NCBI GenBank assembly: GCA_032622095.1 | Contig: CP136063.1 | Coordinates: 270,189,426 to 270,253,425, forward strand | DNA: 64,000 bases | Direction of reading: 5' to 3' | Source: Siphonodentalium dalli | Taxonomy: Eukaryota > Mollusca > Scaphopoda > Gadilida > Siphonodentaliidae | Shown: one piece after another, positions 25,793 through 37,200 of the stretch | Layout of the letters: every line of letters begins with the position of its first letter | Numbering within the stretch: the stretch's first letter is position 1 | Notes under the pieces: generated by a model | What the model saw: only the letters and a program-made list of their open reading frames with translations | Database searches by the model: none | Told to the model about the DNA's origin: nothing | Position numbers and translations under genes: made by a program

Positions 25793-25925
25793 GAAGAGAA
25801 TACATTGGCCTAACAATATTTACATTAACCCTGTAAGCCAGTGCATTCTCTTATATATGCGGGCCTTCATATGGGAGACTCCCATATATAAGATGGAGAC
25901 TCTATTATATAATATAATGCACTAA
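25793..25925. mobile_element. Two truncated palindrome-family pieces in tandem
   Basis: Begins with the right half of the palindrome (AGAGAATACATTGGCCTAAC). After a short spacer comes a new left half starting CCCTGTAAGCCAGTGCATTC and running into a diverged inverted repeat. This suggests a deleted or rearranged copy. Confidence 0.6.
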
Positions 25926-25988
25926 CATAGATCTTTAATGCTGCACCCGTCATTACTTGTAATATCGTATATAGAGGATATGAAATGA

Positions 25989-26108
25989 GTGTTTCTCTCA
26001 TATGATATTTATGAAACGAGTTTAAGAATTTTCAGTTTTCTCGAGCCTCCGGCGAGAGAAAACTGAATATTCGTGACGAGTTTCATAAATATCATATGAG
26101 AGAAACAC
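25989..26108. repeat. Foldback, 120 bp
   Basis: GTGTTTCTCTCATATGATAT at 25989 is matched in reverse complement at 26108. The complementarity continues through 'ttatgaaac' and 'ttcagttttctc' toward a short centre near 26045. It could form a long imperfect hairpin. Probably a small foldback element; no second copy is seen in the window. Confidence 0.75.
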
Positions 26109-27062
26109 GAATTACAAAATCTATTTATCATTATGACACATATAAATTGATTATGATGTCCAAAACGCACACAAATCACTAAATAGCTATATGACATCGG
26201 CAGCAAAAGGTTAATGTGACGCCACTTCATTGCACCGGAAGCCCAATTACACCTGGTGAACTAGCAGAAATAATATGCACGCGAAGATATAGTGCGCTAT
26301 TCTGTTCTCAGTTTGTGACATTATATCGTATGTTTATTAGATAAATACGAATTACATATTCTATTTATCGTATAACAATGTCCAAAACTATATATTTCAA
26401 GATTATAATTGCGAGAATTTCGGCATCGCGTTGATTGACGCGCACGAATTTGACCTGCATTTAGTTAGAGACACGGTTCGGCCCCGGCTGCCATTCAGCC
26501 AATCAGAACACACGTTTTGTCAACAAACCAATCAAATTATCGGAAGGTGATATGAACTAGTATTTCATATGAAATTGATTTATGACATACTTTCCAAAGT
26601 AAATAATTATTGAGTCATATGAAAAATATATATATAAACAATTTAAGTTAATAAGCACAATTCAATTTAGGAAATTGTTGCTGTTGTCGGACCCGTTTAT
26701 CCGTCGGACTGCCATGCGATCACGCGGAGGTCACTAATTTGATACCGGTCCATGACTCCATGATTGTTACGCTAGACGTCTGTTATATATTGCTGTGTGT
26801 TAAATCTACATTCCTCAGAACTACTGATCGTTTATGTCAACCCGGAAAACAGTTCTACTACACTGACATGACTTACGAAGTGCCACACACTCATGGATAT
26901 CGAACGAATTAATGATGGTCAGCTATAAGAAACGATAACGAACTACAGTTAGGGCACAGTTCTGAAACAACAGCAAGCGCGATCCATATGGTGTGACGTT
27001 TGATCAGAAGCAAGGTCAGATTCCCAACCAGTGTATAATCTCACACAGCAGCAGATCCGTCG

Positions 27063-27064
<2 letters not shown>
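26109..27064. other. No recognised gene; weak tRNA-like segment at 26690-26766
   Basis: Contains partly duplicated AT-rich text ('cgaattaca..tctatttatc' at 26108 and 26347). At 26690-26766 the text ATGCGATCACGCGGAGGTCA, followed by a B-box-like 'tttgatacc', resembles the 3' half of a tRNA. It may be a SINE relic. Nothing else is recognised. Confidence 0.35.
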
Positions 27065-27142
<78 letters not shown>

Positions 27143-27175
27143 TGAGAGAGAGCGAGAGAGATAGAAAGAGAGAGA
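27065..27175. repeat. GA microsatellite
   Basis: About 66 bp of uninterrupted (GA)n followed by about 40 bp of interrupted GA/GCGA. The open frames across it are low-complexity artefacts. Confidence 0.98.
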
Positions 27176-27313
27176 AGATATATACATCATTAAATTGTCA
27201 TGTGTCCTTGTTCGTCTATTTTGTATTTTTCTGTTTGGACACAATTAAATAGGCTGTGCCTGAGTTTTGGGTCCAATTCATTCAAGAGTATTGAATAAAT
27301 GTATTTAAAAAAA

Positions 27314-27480
27314 ATGGCGGTGCCGTTCTCCCCCGTGGAGTGTCCATAAACAACAAACGGGTAATTCATTGCGCTCGTTCGCTCACATGATAAAATTATC
27401 CACTGAGGATTCCGGTCCATTTCCATGATCAATATTGTCTCGGCTCATTGACAAACAAGCAGTGATAAATCATATTGTTA
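27314..27480 (+). repeat. Dispersed repeat D, copy 1
   Basis: Shares 'gtaattcattgcgctcgttc', 'gatcaatattgtctcggctc' and flanking text with 29190-29320 and 50024-50110. Other parts of the same family occur at 28590-29110 and 31090-31660. No terminal repeats are identified. Confidence 0.7.
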
Positions 27481-28454
27481 TCCTCCATCCCATTTCATCC
27501 TCTTCTGATTGGCTGAGAGTGCGTCACATGGCGGGCCGTAAATCACCATATTACCCTCGAGGGTAACATTTCCTCAGTTATTGACCGCTCAGCTGGTACC
27601 TGTAAACATAGAACTACGAAGACCTCAACGCGCAGAGATTCTCTGACAGCTCTCTAACAATTTCTAAAAACACTGTTTTTATAAACCCCACTGTTTCATA
27701 ACACCCGCGAACTGTGGTGTTTGCTAATTTGCATAATTGTGTGTTTTGTTATTTGCAATTAAAGCACGCTATGTATAAATGGTGTTATCACAGACACAAA
27801 CCCGTTATAAGGCGTAAAGTTCCTATTGGACCTTTTTATATCAATAATAAAGACCGTGGGACAAATAGATAAACCTTAATATGCAGTTGGTATGTGCTGC
27901 AGACAATTGCACATACGATGTACATACTTTACAACTACGTGTATGTGCTAGATCAAATAGCCACTCTTTGCTGTTTATCAATTGACTATTTCTTTTCTTC
28001 AATACATTCCTCAGACTTCAGAAGTTCAGAGAATACCCGTATGTTGCGTAACGATCTGTGACATATGTCAACTTTTTTTTGCACGACTACAACGTGTTAG
28101 TTTCACATTTTAGAATTCTGGAAATTAACACGTCTGTCGGCGTCTTCACGCTCATTTGAAACGAAACCAAAAATGTCGCTGCATGGTTACTCAACTTCGA
28201 AATTGCTTTACTCCTCTTTCCGTGAACCGATTTCCACCATGCAACCAGCAAAATGACCGGAGAATAGCTGCGCAAATGACGGGTCTGTTAATTGATCCAG
28301 ATTATGAATGTTTTATTTTCTAAATAGCGATGATTCCAACAGAAAATTAACTTTTCGAAATGGATTAAAGAATATATGCGCGCGTTTATGCCTGCTATTA
28401 AGGTTCGTGTGTACTCCTTTGTCAGATAACAAAACAGTTATCACCCTTGTTTTC
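27481..28454. other. No recognised gene
   Basis: Contains a perfect palindrome TTACCCTCGAGGGTAA near 27552 and a CCAAT-type 'gattggctgag' at 27508. These could be promoter-like, but no transcript or downstream coding region is evident. Confidence 0.35.
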
Positions 28455-28565
28455 GTGAGACACGGGGATTTGTCGCCGCTCTCGACCTGGAATGTCACCC
28501 TCGGGCCTGGCGGCCCTCGGGTGACATTCCAGGTCTCGAGCGGGCGACAAATCCCCGTGTCTCAC
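28455..28565. repeat. Near-perfect GC-rich hairpin, 111 bp
   Basis: GTGAGACACGGGGATTTGTC at 28455 pairs with its reverse complement ending at 28565. Pairing continues through 'acctggaatgtcaccc' to a centre GGCCTGGCGGCC, leaving only about 4 unpaired bases at the apex and a few mismatches mid-stem. It is much richer in GC than its surroundings. No copy is seen elsewhere in the window. It could be a foldback element or the template of a long hairpin RNA; sequence alone does not decide. Confidence 0.85.
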
Positions 28566-29110
28566 TCAATCGCGGGCGATAACTGTATATTATCGCAGCG
28601 ATTGCCGGAGACAGACAAGATGACCAACGCATTGGGCTGTCTGGATAACTACGATGCAAAGTCATCGTTCTCTACATGGTCCAACGACATTTAAAGGACT
28701 CCCATGGTTACGTGATAGGGGAAATAATTATATAATGGACAGATTATTCGTACCATCGATGTCTGTAATGGTACAATACCCATTAACCATCTGACAGCCA
28801 AGGACGTGCGTGTGACAGGGATTGGGACCACCAAATTTGTGGGTTATGCATAGTCAACAGTGGGACATTTCTTGCCTGACATAAAAATTCAGACTAACAT
28901 GGGTTGAAATTGTTCTAATAGTTTGATTTTCCAAACAGCATGTAGCATGATTTGGCTTTTTTTGCCAATGTTTTGGACAGAAAGTTTGAACTATTGCAAA
29001 CCAATATGGTTTTAGTACCAGTTGGAAATGCACGTTTGACGACAAAAAGACAGCAATTGCAGTTGACGCAAAGCTGCTAACCCGATGTCGCCTGCTTGGA
29101 TCTTAATAGT
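28566..29110 (+). repeat. Dispersed repeat D, copy 2 (no array)
   Basis: 'cgcagcgattgccgga', 'gatgaccaacgcattgggct' and 'gtcatcgttctctacatgg' match 29310-29350, 31090-31120 and 50108-50175. Later text ('gggttgaaattgttctaat', 'ttgcagttgacgc') matches 31355-31640. This copy carries only one version of the segment that is amplified 43-fold at 29.3-31.1 kb. Confidence 0.7.
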
Positions 29111-31660
29111 GTATGGAGACCAACACAAAATATTGCCAGACGCCTCCTGTCAATGTTGGTATCATGCTCCCCATTTGGCTGTCCAAAAACATCAAACAGG
29201 TAATTCATCGCGCTGGTTCACTCCAATGATATAATTAGCCACTACGGATTCCAATCCATATTCGTGATCAATATTGTCTCAGCTCAGTGGAAAACAGAGT
29301 GATCATTCACTATCTCAACGATTGCCGGAAACTGACTGATGACCAACACACTGTGTTGTCTGTATAACTATGCTGACTGATGACCAACATACTGTGTTGT
29401 CTGTATAACTATGATGACTGATGACCAACACACTGTGTTGTCTGTATAACTATGCTGACTGATGACCAACACACTGTGTTGTCTGTATAACTATGATGAC
29501 TGATGACCAACACACTGTATGGTCTGTATAACTATGCTGACTGATGACCAACACACTGTGTTGTCTGTATAACTATGATGACTGATGACCAACACACTGT
29601 GTTGTCTGTATAACTATGCTGACTGATGACCAACACACTGTGTTGTCTGTATAACTATGATGACTGATGACCAACACACTGTGTTGTCTGTATAACTATG
29701 CTGACTGATGACCAACACACTGTGTTGTCTGTATAACTATGATGACTGATGACCAACACACTGTGTTGTCTGTATAACTATGCTGACTGATGACCAACAC
29801 ACTGTGTGTCTGTATAACTATGATGACTGATGACCAACACACTGTGTTGTCTGTATAACTATGCTGACTGATGACCAACACACTGTGTTGTCTGTATAAC
29901 TATGATGACTGATGACCAACACACTGTGTTGTCTGTATAACTATGCTGACTGATGACCAACACACTGTGTTGTCTGTATAACTATGATGACTGATGACCA
30001 ACACACTGTGTTGTCTGTATAACTATGCTGACTGATGACCAACACACTGTGTTGTCTATAACTATGATGACTGATGACCAACACACTGTGTTGTCTGTAT
30101 AACTATGATGACTGATGACCAACACACTGTGTTGTCTGTATAACTATGCTGACTGATGACCAACACACTGTGTTGTCTGTATAACTATGATGACTGATGA
30201 CCAACACACTGTGTTGTCTGTATAACTATGCTGACTGATGACCAACACACTGTGTTGTCTGTATAACTATGCTGACTGATGACCAACACACTGTGTTGTC
30301 TGTATAACTATGATGACTGATGACCAACACACTGTGTTGTCTGTATAACTATGCTGACTGATGACCAACACACTGTGTTGTCTGTATAACTATGCTGACT
30401 GATGACCAACACACTGTGTTGTCTGTATAACTATGATGACTGATGACCAACACACTGTGTTGTCTGTATAACTATGCTGACTGATGACCAACACACTGTG
30501 TTGTCTGTATAACTATGATGACTGATGACCAACACACTGTGTTGTCTGTATAACTATGCTGACTGATGACCAACACACTGTGTTGTCTGTATAACTATGA
30601 TGACTGATGACCAACACACTGTGTTGTCTGTATAACTATGCTGACTGATGACCAACACACTGTGTTGTCTGTATAACTATGATGACTGATGACCAACACA
30701 CTGTGTTGTCTGTATAACTATGATGACTGATGACCAACACACTGTGTTGTCTGTATAACTATGCTGACTGATGACCAACACACTGTGTTGTCTGTATAAC
30801 TATGATAACTGATGACCAACACACTGTGTTGTCTGTATAACTATGCTGACTGATGACCAACACACTGTGTTGTCTGTATAACTATGCTGACTGATGACCA
30901 ACACACTGTGTTGTCTGTATAACTATGATGACTGATGACCAACACACTGTGTTGTCTGTATAACTATGCTGACTGATGACCAACACACTGTGTTGTCTGT
31001 ATAACTATGCTGACTGATAACCAACACACTGTGTTGTCTGTATAACTATGATGACTGATGACCAACACACTGTGTTGTCTGTATAACTATGATGAGAAGT
31101 CATTGTTCTCTACATGGGCGAAAGTGATATTAAAAGAGAGAGAAAAAAAACCCACGGTACTCCCATATCATGTTTCATAGGTGAAGAGGGAAATAATTAT
31201 GTGGATAGATCACTCGTACAATCGATGTCGAAAATCGTACGATGCTGATCATTATGACAACAGTGATTGAGAGCCCGACGTTGTTTTAAATATTTTCAAG
31301 TGGGAAATTTCTGCCTGACACATCAGTTGAAAGAAAAGTTCAGACCAAATTTGGTTGAAATTGTTCTAATACATGTAGTCTGATTAAAAAAAAAGTATTT
31401 CGTAGTTGTTCTTCTTTTGTTCCGTATTTGTTTGACTGACAGCTGGACAATTGCAAACCACAGGGGCTGTTAGGCTGGAAGTTTTGCAACACGTGGAAAG
31501 CCTGAGTACCAGTTTCGGCAGATATGAAATGTTCAACTGTTGTACATTTTGGCGGTGAGGTCAGTTGGAATTTAGCTGAACACGTTCAACGCAAAAACAA
31601 CCAGAATAAATCGCAGTTGACGCGATACTGCTGACCCGATGTAGTATGTAGATAAGGACC
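29111..31660 (+). repeat. Dispersed repeat D, copy 3, split by a minisatellite
   Basis: 29150-29321 matches copies 1 and 4, and 31096-31660 matches copy 2. Between them lies the 41-bp array. The array therefore expanded inside this copy. Related text ('gtgcatggagaccaacac') is also found at 32130-32260. Confidence 0.7.
29322..31095. repeat. 41-bp minisatellite, about 43 units, with A/C alternation
   Basis: Unit TGACTGATGACCAACACACT followed by GTGTTGTCTGTATAACTATG and then A or C. The last base alternates A, C, A, C over most of the array, giving an 82-bp dimer period. The alternation breaks at a few places (for example near 30068-30110 and 30231-30272). Occasional variants: GTATGGTCTG (29517), deletion of TT (29803), GATAACTGATG (30803), CTGATAACC (31013). 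Confidence 0.96.
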
Positions 31661-32865
31661 TTTAATACAACCCCACGCACAAACGCAGGCCGTGCGTGGT
31701 TGTCTACACTTTAGGCGCAGGTGAAAGGCGTCATATTATTTGTTCTATATCGATCACTGATATTTTAAGATTGCGGGTGTCAATTTTGTAGAGAATATCA
31801 CGTGACTTCCGGTTAAAAATAAAATTGGTTACTTCACAACTTAATTTAATTAAGAATTTTCATGTGATTTAGACCAAGTTCGTTGGTTAGCTTAAATAAA
31901 ACCAGTGAAGATGTCATGGCACGGTTCATGGCGTCATTTACGTCTTTTTGGCTTTGCGGGCCGGAATCCAGACAAGATTGGACAATCCATGACAAGGCTT
32001 GTCATGTCGTCTCCACCGGGGCCACTGCATGATGTAACATGAATTATTCTTATCGTTAAGATAAGAAGCAAATTCGAGGCTCATCGTGTGTGGTTTCTCA
32101 ACCACATCTCACGTACGATTCATATTAGTGCATGGAGACCAACACGAACTGTTGTCAGCCTCCACCTGTTAATGTCCGTACCGTTCTCCCTCTTTGATAA
32201 TTGCCTGTCTAGAAAATATCGTACAGGTAATTCAGTATAGGATAATTATTTCAGAGAATCGATCGATCAGGGCCGCAGGATGCACGAGTTCGTTCCGTTC
32301 GCTGAAATAATTTACAGTTTCAAGCCATTATCAGGTTTGAAACATGGCGTGCCCAAACAGAATGGGTCAACTCGAAATTGGATCAAGACACATGAGTTGA
32401 ACAATTGGGCCGGTCTGTCCACCCGTTCATTTGCTGCACGGATGGCTTGACATCCTAACCCATTGTCAACTTAATGGACTGGTTGTATACCTCTTTGCTT
32501 TTCCAATCGTTGGCTGGAATGGGCGTACCGACAATGAGCTCCTTCTGCGATAAAATTAACCTAAGAGTTTTTCTCTTATATTTCGGCAATTGTTTTTTAT
32601 TAAATTATTCATCGCGGCGTTTTTCGGAGAATTGTAAATTTAATGGCTGATTGGTGCGCCTACTTGGTTGATTGGTATGCCTACTGCGAAATTCTGCAAT
32701 TTTATAGGTTGAGATATATGTATACAGTTACTATATTTCTTTAGGTTTTGCCATGAGGGGTTTACAACCTGTAACCCTGGAATGGACATTGATTCGGGAA
32801 ATTTTAACAGTTGAAAATTAAATGTCGGCTTGAAACAACATGCCTCAAATGCCTGAAAAATTTAG
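31661..32865. other. No recognised gene
   Basis: Contains a small hairpin CCACGCACAAACGCAGG..CCGTGCGTGG near 31675-31700 and a partial relative of dispersed repeat D at 32130-32260. No coding signal. Confidence 0.4.
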
Positions 32866-33083
32866 ATACCTCACACGTGAAGAGTCTCGGTATGTATATA
32901 CCATGTTATATACCCCACACGTGAAGAGTCTCAGTATGTATATACCATGTTAGATACCCCACACGTGAAGAGTCTCAGTATGTATATACCATGTTAGATA
33001 CCCCACACGCGAAGAGTCTCAGTATGTATATACCATGTTAGATACCCCACACGTGAAGAGTCTCAGTTTGTATATACCATGTT
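32866..33083. repeat. 44-bp tandem repeat, 5 units
   Basis: The unit contains CACACGTGAAGAGTCTCAGT and 'atgtatataccatgtta', repeated at 44-bp spacing with single-base variants (CTCGG, CACGCG, GTTTGT). Confidence 0.95.
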
Positions 33084-33151
33084 TTATGTTTCTAGTTATC
33101 AGTTAGAGCGCCACTATACTTGGAAGTCGTTGTATAGATAGCTACTTAATA

Positions 33152-33297
33152 AATAGAGTATGGCGTGGGGTTGACTACGCGGGTATATTGCCCAGTGGGG
33201 TGGGTATAGTTCACGACACGAAGCAGAGTGAGAAATATAATACCCTACACACGGGGCACTATATACCCGCATAGTCAACGACAAGGCATGCTCTATT
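33152..33297. repeat. Imperfect foldback, about 146 bp
   Basis: AATAGAGTATGGCGTGGGGT at 33152 is matched in reverse complement ending at 33297 (AATAGAGCATGCC...). The matching continues through GTTGACTACGCGGGTATAT. Loop of about 55 bp. Confidence 0.65.
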
Positions 33298-33840
33298 GAT
33301 AATAGTTCACGGAACAATTCGAACATGTATATAGCCTGCATACTACATAACCGTATCCTACCAACATGCACCAACTGCTGGAGTGCTAAATTCCCTGCAT
33401 AAGACGTTAAAAGAAATCATGTACAACTCGTTTTATTGAGAACAAATACACTCAATAACTATATCAACTTGCCGATAAACAGTTTAAGAGAAACATAACC
33501 GATGCAAGAATGTGCTGAAATCTAATTCAATAAACTGAAACGCGCATAGTAGTTATGTTTTGTTTTGAATGTACGAAAACCCGATATGTTCAACAATTAT
33601 ATCGCTGACAGCCCCGCATGTTCCTATGGAAATCTAGCTGAAAACACATATCATTATTGTTTCATGTGTCCATTGTAACAACGAGTGCGCTCGCTAGTCT
33701 TTGAGAAACTAACCCAAGGAAATCTCAAAATAGCAATATTCAGAACTCATGTGTGGAATACCTTATACCTCGTCCGAAAAAAATATGAAACTATTTTCCA
33801 TCACACAGCAATATATTGCCGCGACTAAGCGTTTCGGCCC
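33298..33840. other. No recognised feature
   Basis: Unassigned AT-rich left flank of the macrosatellite. It ends '...gtttcggccc' directly before the first TIR element. Confidence 0.45.
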
Positions 33841-34299
33841 TAAAGGTTACAGTGAAGTAATTATTTCCCATAGGCCTCAGTGTTAACATATAATGGCCTG
33901 CAGCCCTGACTATCCAAAAATTGTGACAAATGAGTACACGGTCACCGGAATTGGCATCTGCGCAAAGTTTCTGCATGAAAAAAATCATATCGTCGAGCAT
34001 GGAATGTACCTTTAAATTTGGGATTTATAATCGAGAGTCAGAATTGCATGAAAACAATATTGACATTTTTTACCTCACACCAACAAAATAAAATCTAGGA
34101 ACCACGTGCTTTACAATGTGCCAATGTTTTGTTTGGAGTCTGAAATTTCAAGAGGAGTGATTGCATGTATTTTATATGTTTAAATATCGAAACTACTATT
34201 AACCAACCAGAGCCCAGAATTTTTTTAATTCTCTCCTGCATCTTGGTCCAAAATCCGTCGGAGGGCGCTACCAATCGAATTACTTCACTGTAACCTAAA
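33841..34299. mobile_element. 459-bp TIR element, outermost left copy of the macrosatellite
   Basis: The terminal inverted repeats are GGTTACAGTGAAGTAATT at the left and its exact complement AATTACTTCACTGTAACC at the right. The left flank here is TAAA, whereas internal copies have TTTA. The right flank is TAAA. No transposase frame is present. The short TIR and a 2-4 bp A/T target duplication would fit a PIF/Harbinger-like (TWA) or TA-targeting MITE, but the class is unresolved. Confidence 0.75.
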
Positions 34300-37200
34300 G
34301 TGACAACAACGTCAATGACATGCCATCTGAAAATGACACAAATCGGTCACTGGACTCTTCACATTTGAAAATAAAATACAAAATCTCTATCCATGACTTT
34401 GTTTTCGTCTTATTAACACTTTCCTGACCCCACCCCTGTTTACAATTGCAACACAAAATATCTTAAAATTAACACGAAAAGTCACCATGTGAGGTCCATG
34501 TCGATAAAGTAAACGATGGTAGCATATATACCCATCATTGGTGTGAAAGCTGACCGATTTCTCTCTGAGAAAATATGGACGATGGTTTGCCTGATAAACA
34601 TGGACACGCTGGAGCTTGAATTGGGCGCACATGACAAATTTTGAGTCCTGGTAAACGAAATTTTGGCAAAAACTGAAGTTTTGAGTGCAGCAGAATGATT
34701 ATGTGCCTACATGTATGTGCATGGAAACAGCCACATCACTCAAACACACCACCGTGTTATACTTTTTGTCGACAAGCCACCTCATGCAGACTAATTGGCT
34801 GCCATTTAACACTGCACTGGTCGTGTTTTACATCAAATTTTAGAGACCTGCCACATATAGCTATGTAGATTGCTCTCGTGGCTAGTCGAAAAGCCTTTAT
34901 TTCAGTTGTGTACTGACCCTCGATGTTCAGTGCGTGATTTGTTACCATGACATTCATTAAAGGTACACATATGGGTTCATAACGGACAAAAAAGGGTGAT
35001 TTTCGAGGTGAAAATTTGAAGCAAAAATTGTCCCAGATGGGTTAATATTGGCTTCTCATTGATTACCACCGACTCAAATAATATAAGATGCCACGTGCTA
35101 CAAGTTCCCTAATTGTTTGTTGGTCGATGTTTATAGGAAACCCACCACTGGGCCCAAATGAGAAAAAGGATCATTTTTGTGCTTTAGGTTACAGTGAAGT
35201 AATTATTTCCCATAGGCCTCAGTGTTAACATATAATGGCCTGCAGCCCTGACTATCCAAAAATTGTGACAAATGAGTACACGGTCACCGGAATTGGCATC
35301 TGCGCAAAGTTTCTGCATGAAAAAAATCATATCGTCGAGCATGGAATGTACCTTTAAATTTGGGATTTATAATCGAGAGTCAGAATTGCATGAAAACAAT
35401 ATTGACATTTTTTACCTCACACCAACAAAATAAAATCTAGGAACCACGTGCTTTACAATGTGCCAATGTTTTGTTTGGAGTCTGAAATTTCAAGAGGAGT
35501 GATTGCATGTATTTTATATGTTTAAATATCGAAACTACTATTAACCAACCAGAGCCCAGAATTTTTTTAATTCTCTCCTGCATCTTGGTCCAAAATCCGT
35601 CGGAGGGCGCTACCAATCGAATTACTTCACTGTAACCTAAAGTGACAACAACGTCAATGACATGCCATCTGAAAATGACACAAATCGGTCACTGGACTCT
35701 TCACATTTGAAAATAAAATACAAAATCTCTATCCATGACTTTGTTTTCGTCTTATTAACACTTTCCTGACCCCACCCCTGTTTACAATTGCAACACAAAA
35801 TATCTTAAAATTAACACGAAAAGTCACCATGTGAGGTCCATGTCGATAAAGTAAACGATGGTAGCATATATACCCATCATTGGTGTGAAAGCTGACCGAT
35901 TTCTCTCTGAGAAAATATGGACGATGGTTTGCCTGATAAACATGGACACGCTGGAGCTTGAATTGGGCGCACATGACAAATTTTGAGTCCTGGTAAACGA
36001 AATTTTGGCAAAAACTGAAGTTTTGAGTGCAGCAGAATGATTATGTGCCTACATGTATGTGCATGGAAACAGCCACATCACTCAAACACACCACCGTGTT
36101 ATACTTTTTGTCGACAAGCCACCTCATGCAGACTAATTGGCTGCCATTTAACACTGCACTGGTCGTGTTTTACATCAAATTTTAGAGACCTGCCACATAT
36201 AGCTATGTAGATTGCTCTCATGGCTAGTCGAAAAGCCTTTATTTCAGTTGTGTACTGACCCTCGATGTTCAGTGCGTGATTTGTTACCATGACATTCATT
36301 AAAGGTACACATATGGGTTCATAACGGACAAAAAAGGGTGATTTTCGAGGTGAAAATTTGAAGCAAAAATTGTCCCAGATGGGTTAATATTGGCTTCTCA
36401 TTGATTACCACCGACTCAAATAATATAAGATGCCACGTGCTACAAGTTCCCTAATTGTTTGTTGGTCGATGTTTATAGGAAACCCACCACTGGGCCCAAA
36501 TGAGAAAAAGGATCATTTTTGTGCTTTAGGTTACAGTGAAGTAATTATTTCCCATAGGCCTCAGTGTTAACATATAATGGCCTGCAGCCCTGACTATCCA
36601 AAAATTGTGACAAATGAGTACACGGTCACCGGAATTGGCATCTGCGCAAAGTTTCTGCATGAAAAAAATCATATCGTCGAGCATGGAATGTACCTTTAAA
36701 TTTGGGATTTATAATCGAGAGTCAGAATTGCATGAAAACAATATTGACATTTTTTACCTCACACCAACAAAATAAAATCTAGGAACCACGTGCTTTACAA
36801 TGTGCCAATGTTTTGTTTGGAGTCTGAAATTTCAAGAGGAGTGATTGCATGTATTTTATATGTTTAAATATCGAAACTACTATTAACCAACCAGAGCCCA
36901 GAATTTTTTTAATTCTCTCCTGCATCTTGGTCCAAAATCCGTCGGAGGGCGCTACCAATCGAATTACTTCACTGTAACCTAAAGTGACAACAACGTCAAT
37001 GACATGCCATCTGAAAATGACACAAATCGGTCACTGGACTCTTCACATTTGAAAATAAAATACAAAATCTCTATCCATGACTTTGTTTTCGTCTTATTAA
37101 CACTTTCCTGACCCCACCCCTGTTTACAATTGCAACACAAAATATCTTAAAATTAACACGAAAAGTCACCATGTGAGGTCCATGTCGATAAAGTAAACGA

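Noticed and set aside
28308-28694. 128-codon frame across the GC-rich hairpin
   Set aside because: The frame exists because of the inverted repeat; the reverse strand is also open and no domain is seen.
34387-34957. Recurrent 81- and 66-codon frames in each macrosatellite unit
   Set aside because: Conserved only because the units are nearly identical. No domain, no start context, and substitutions are too few to test selection.
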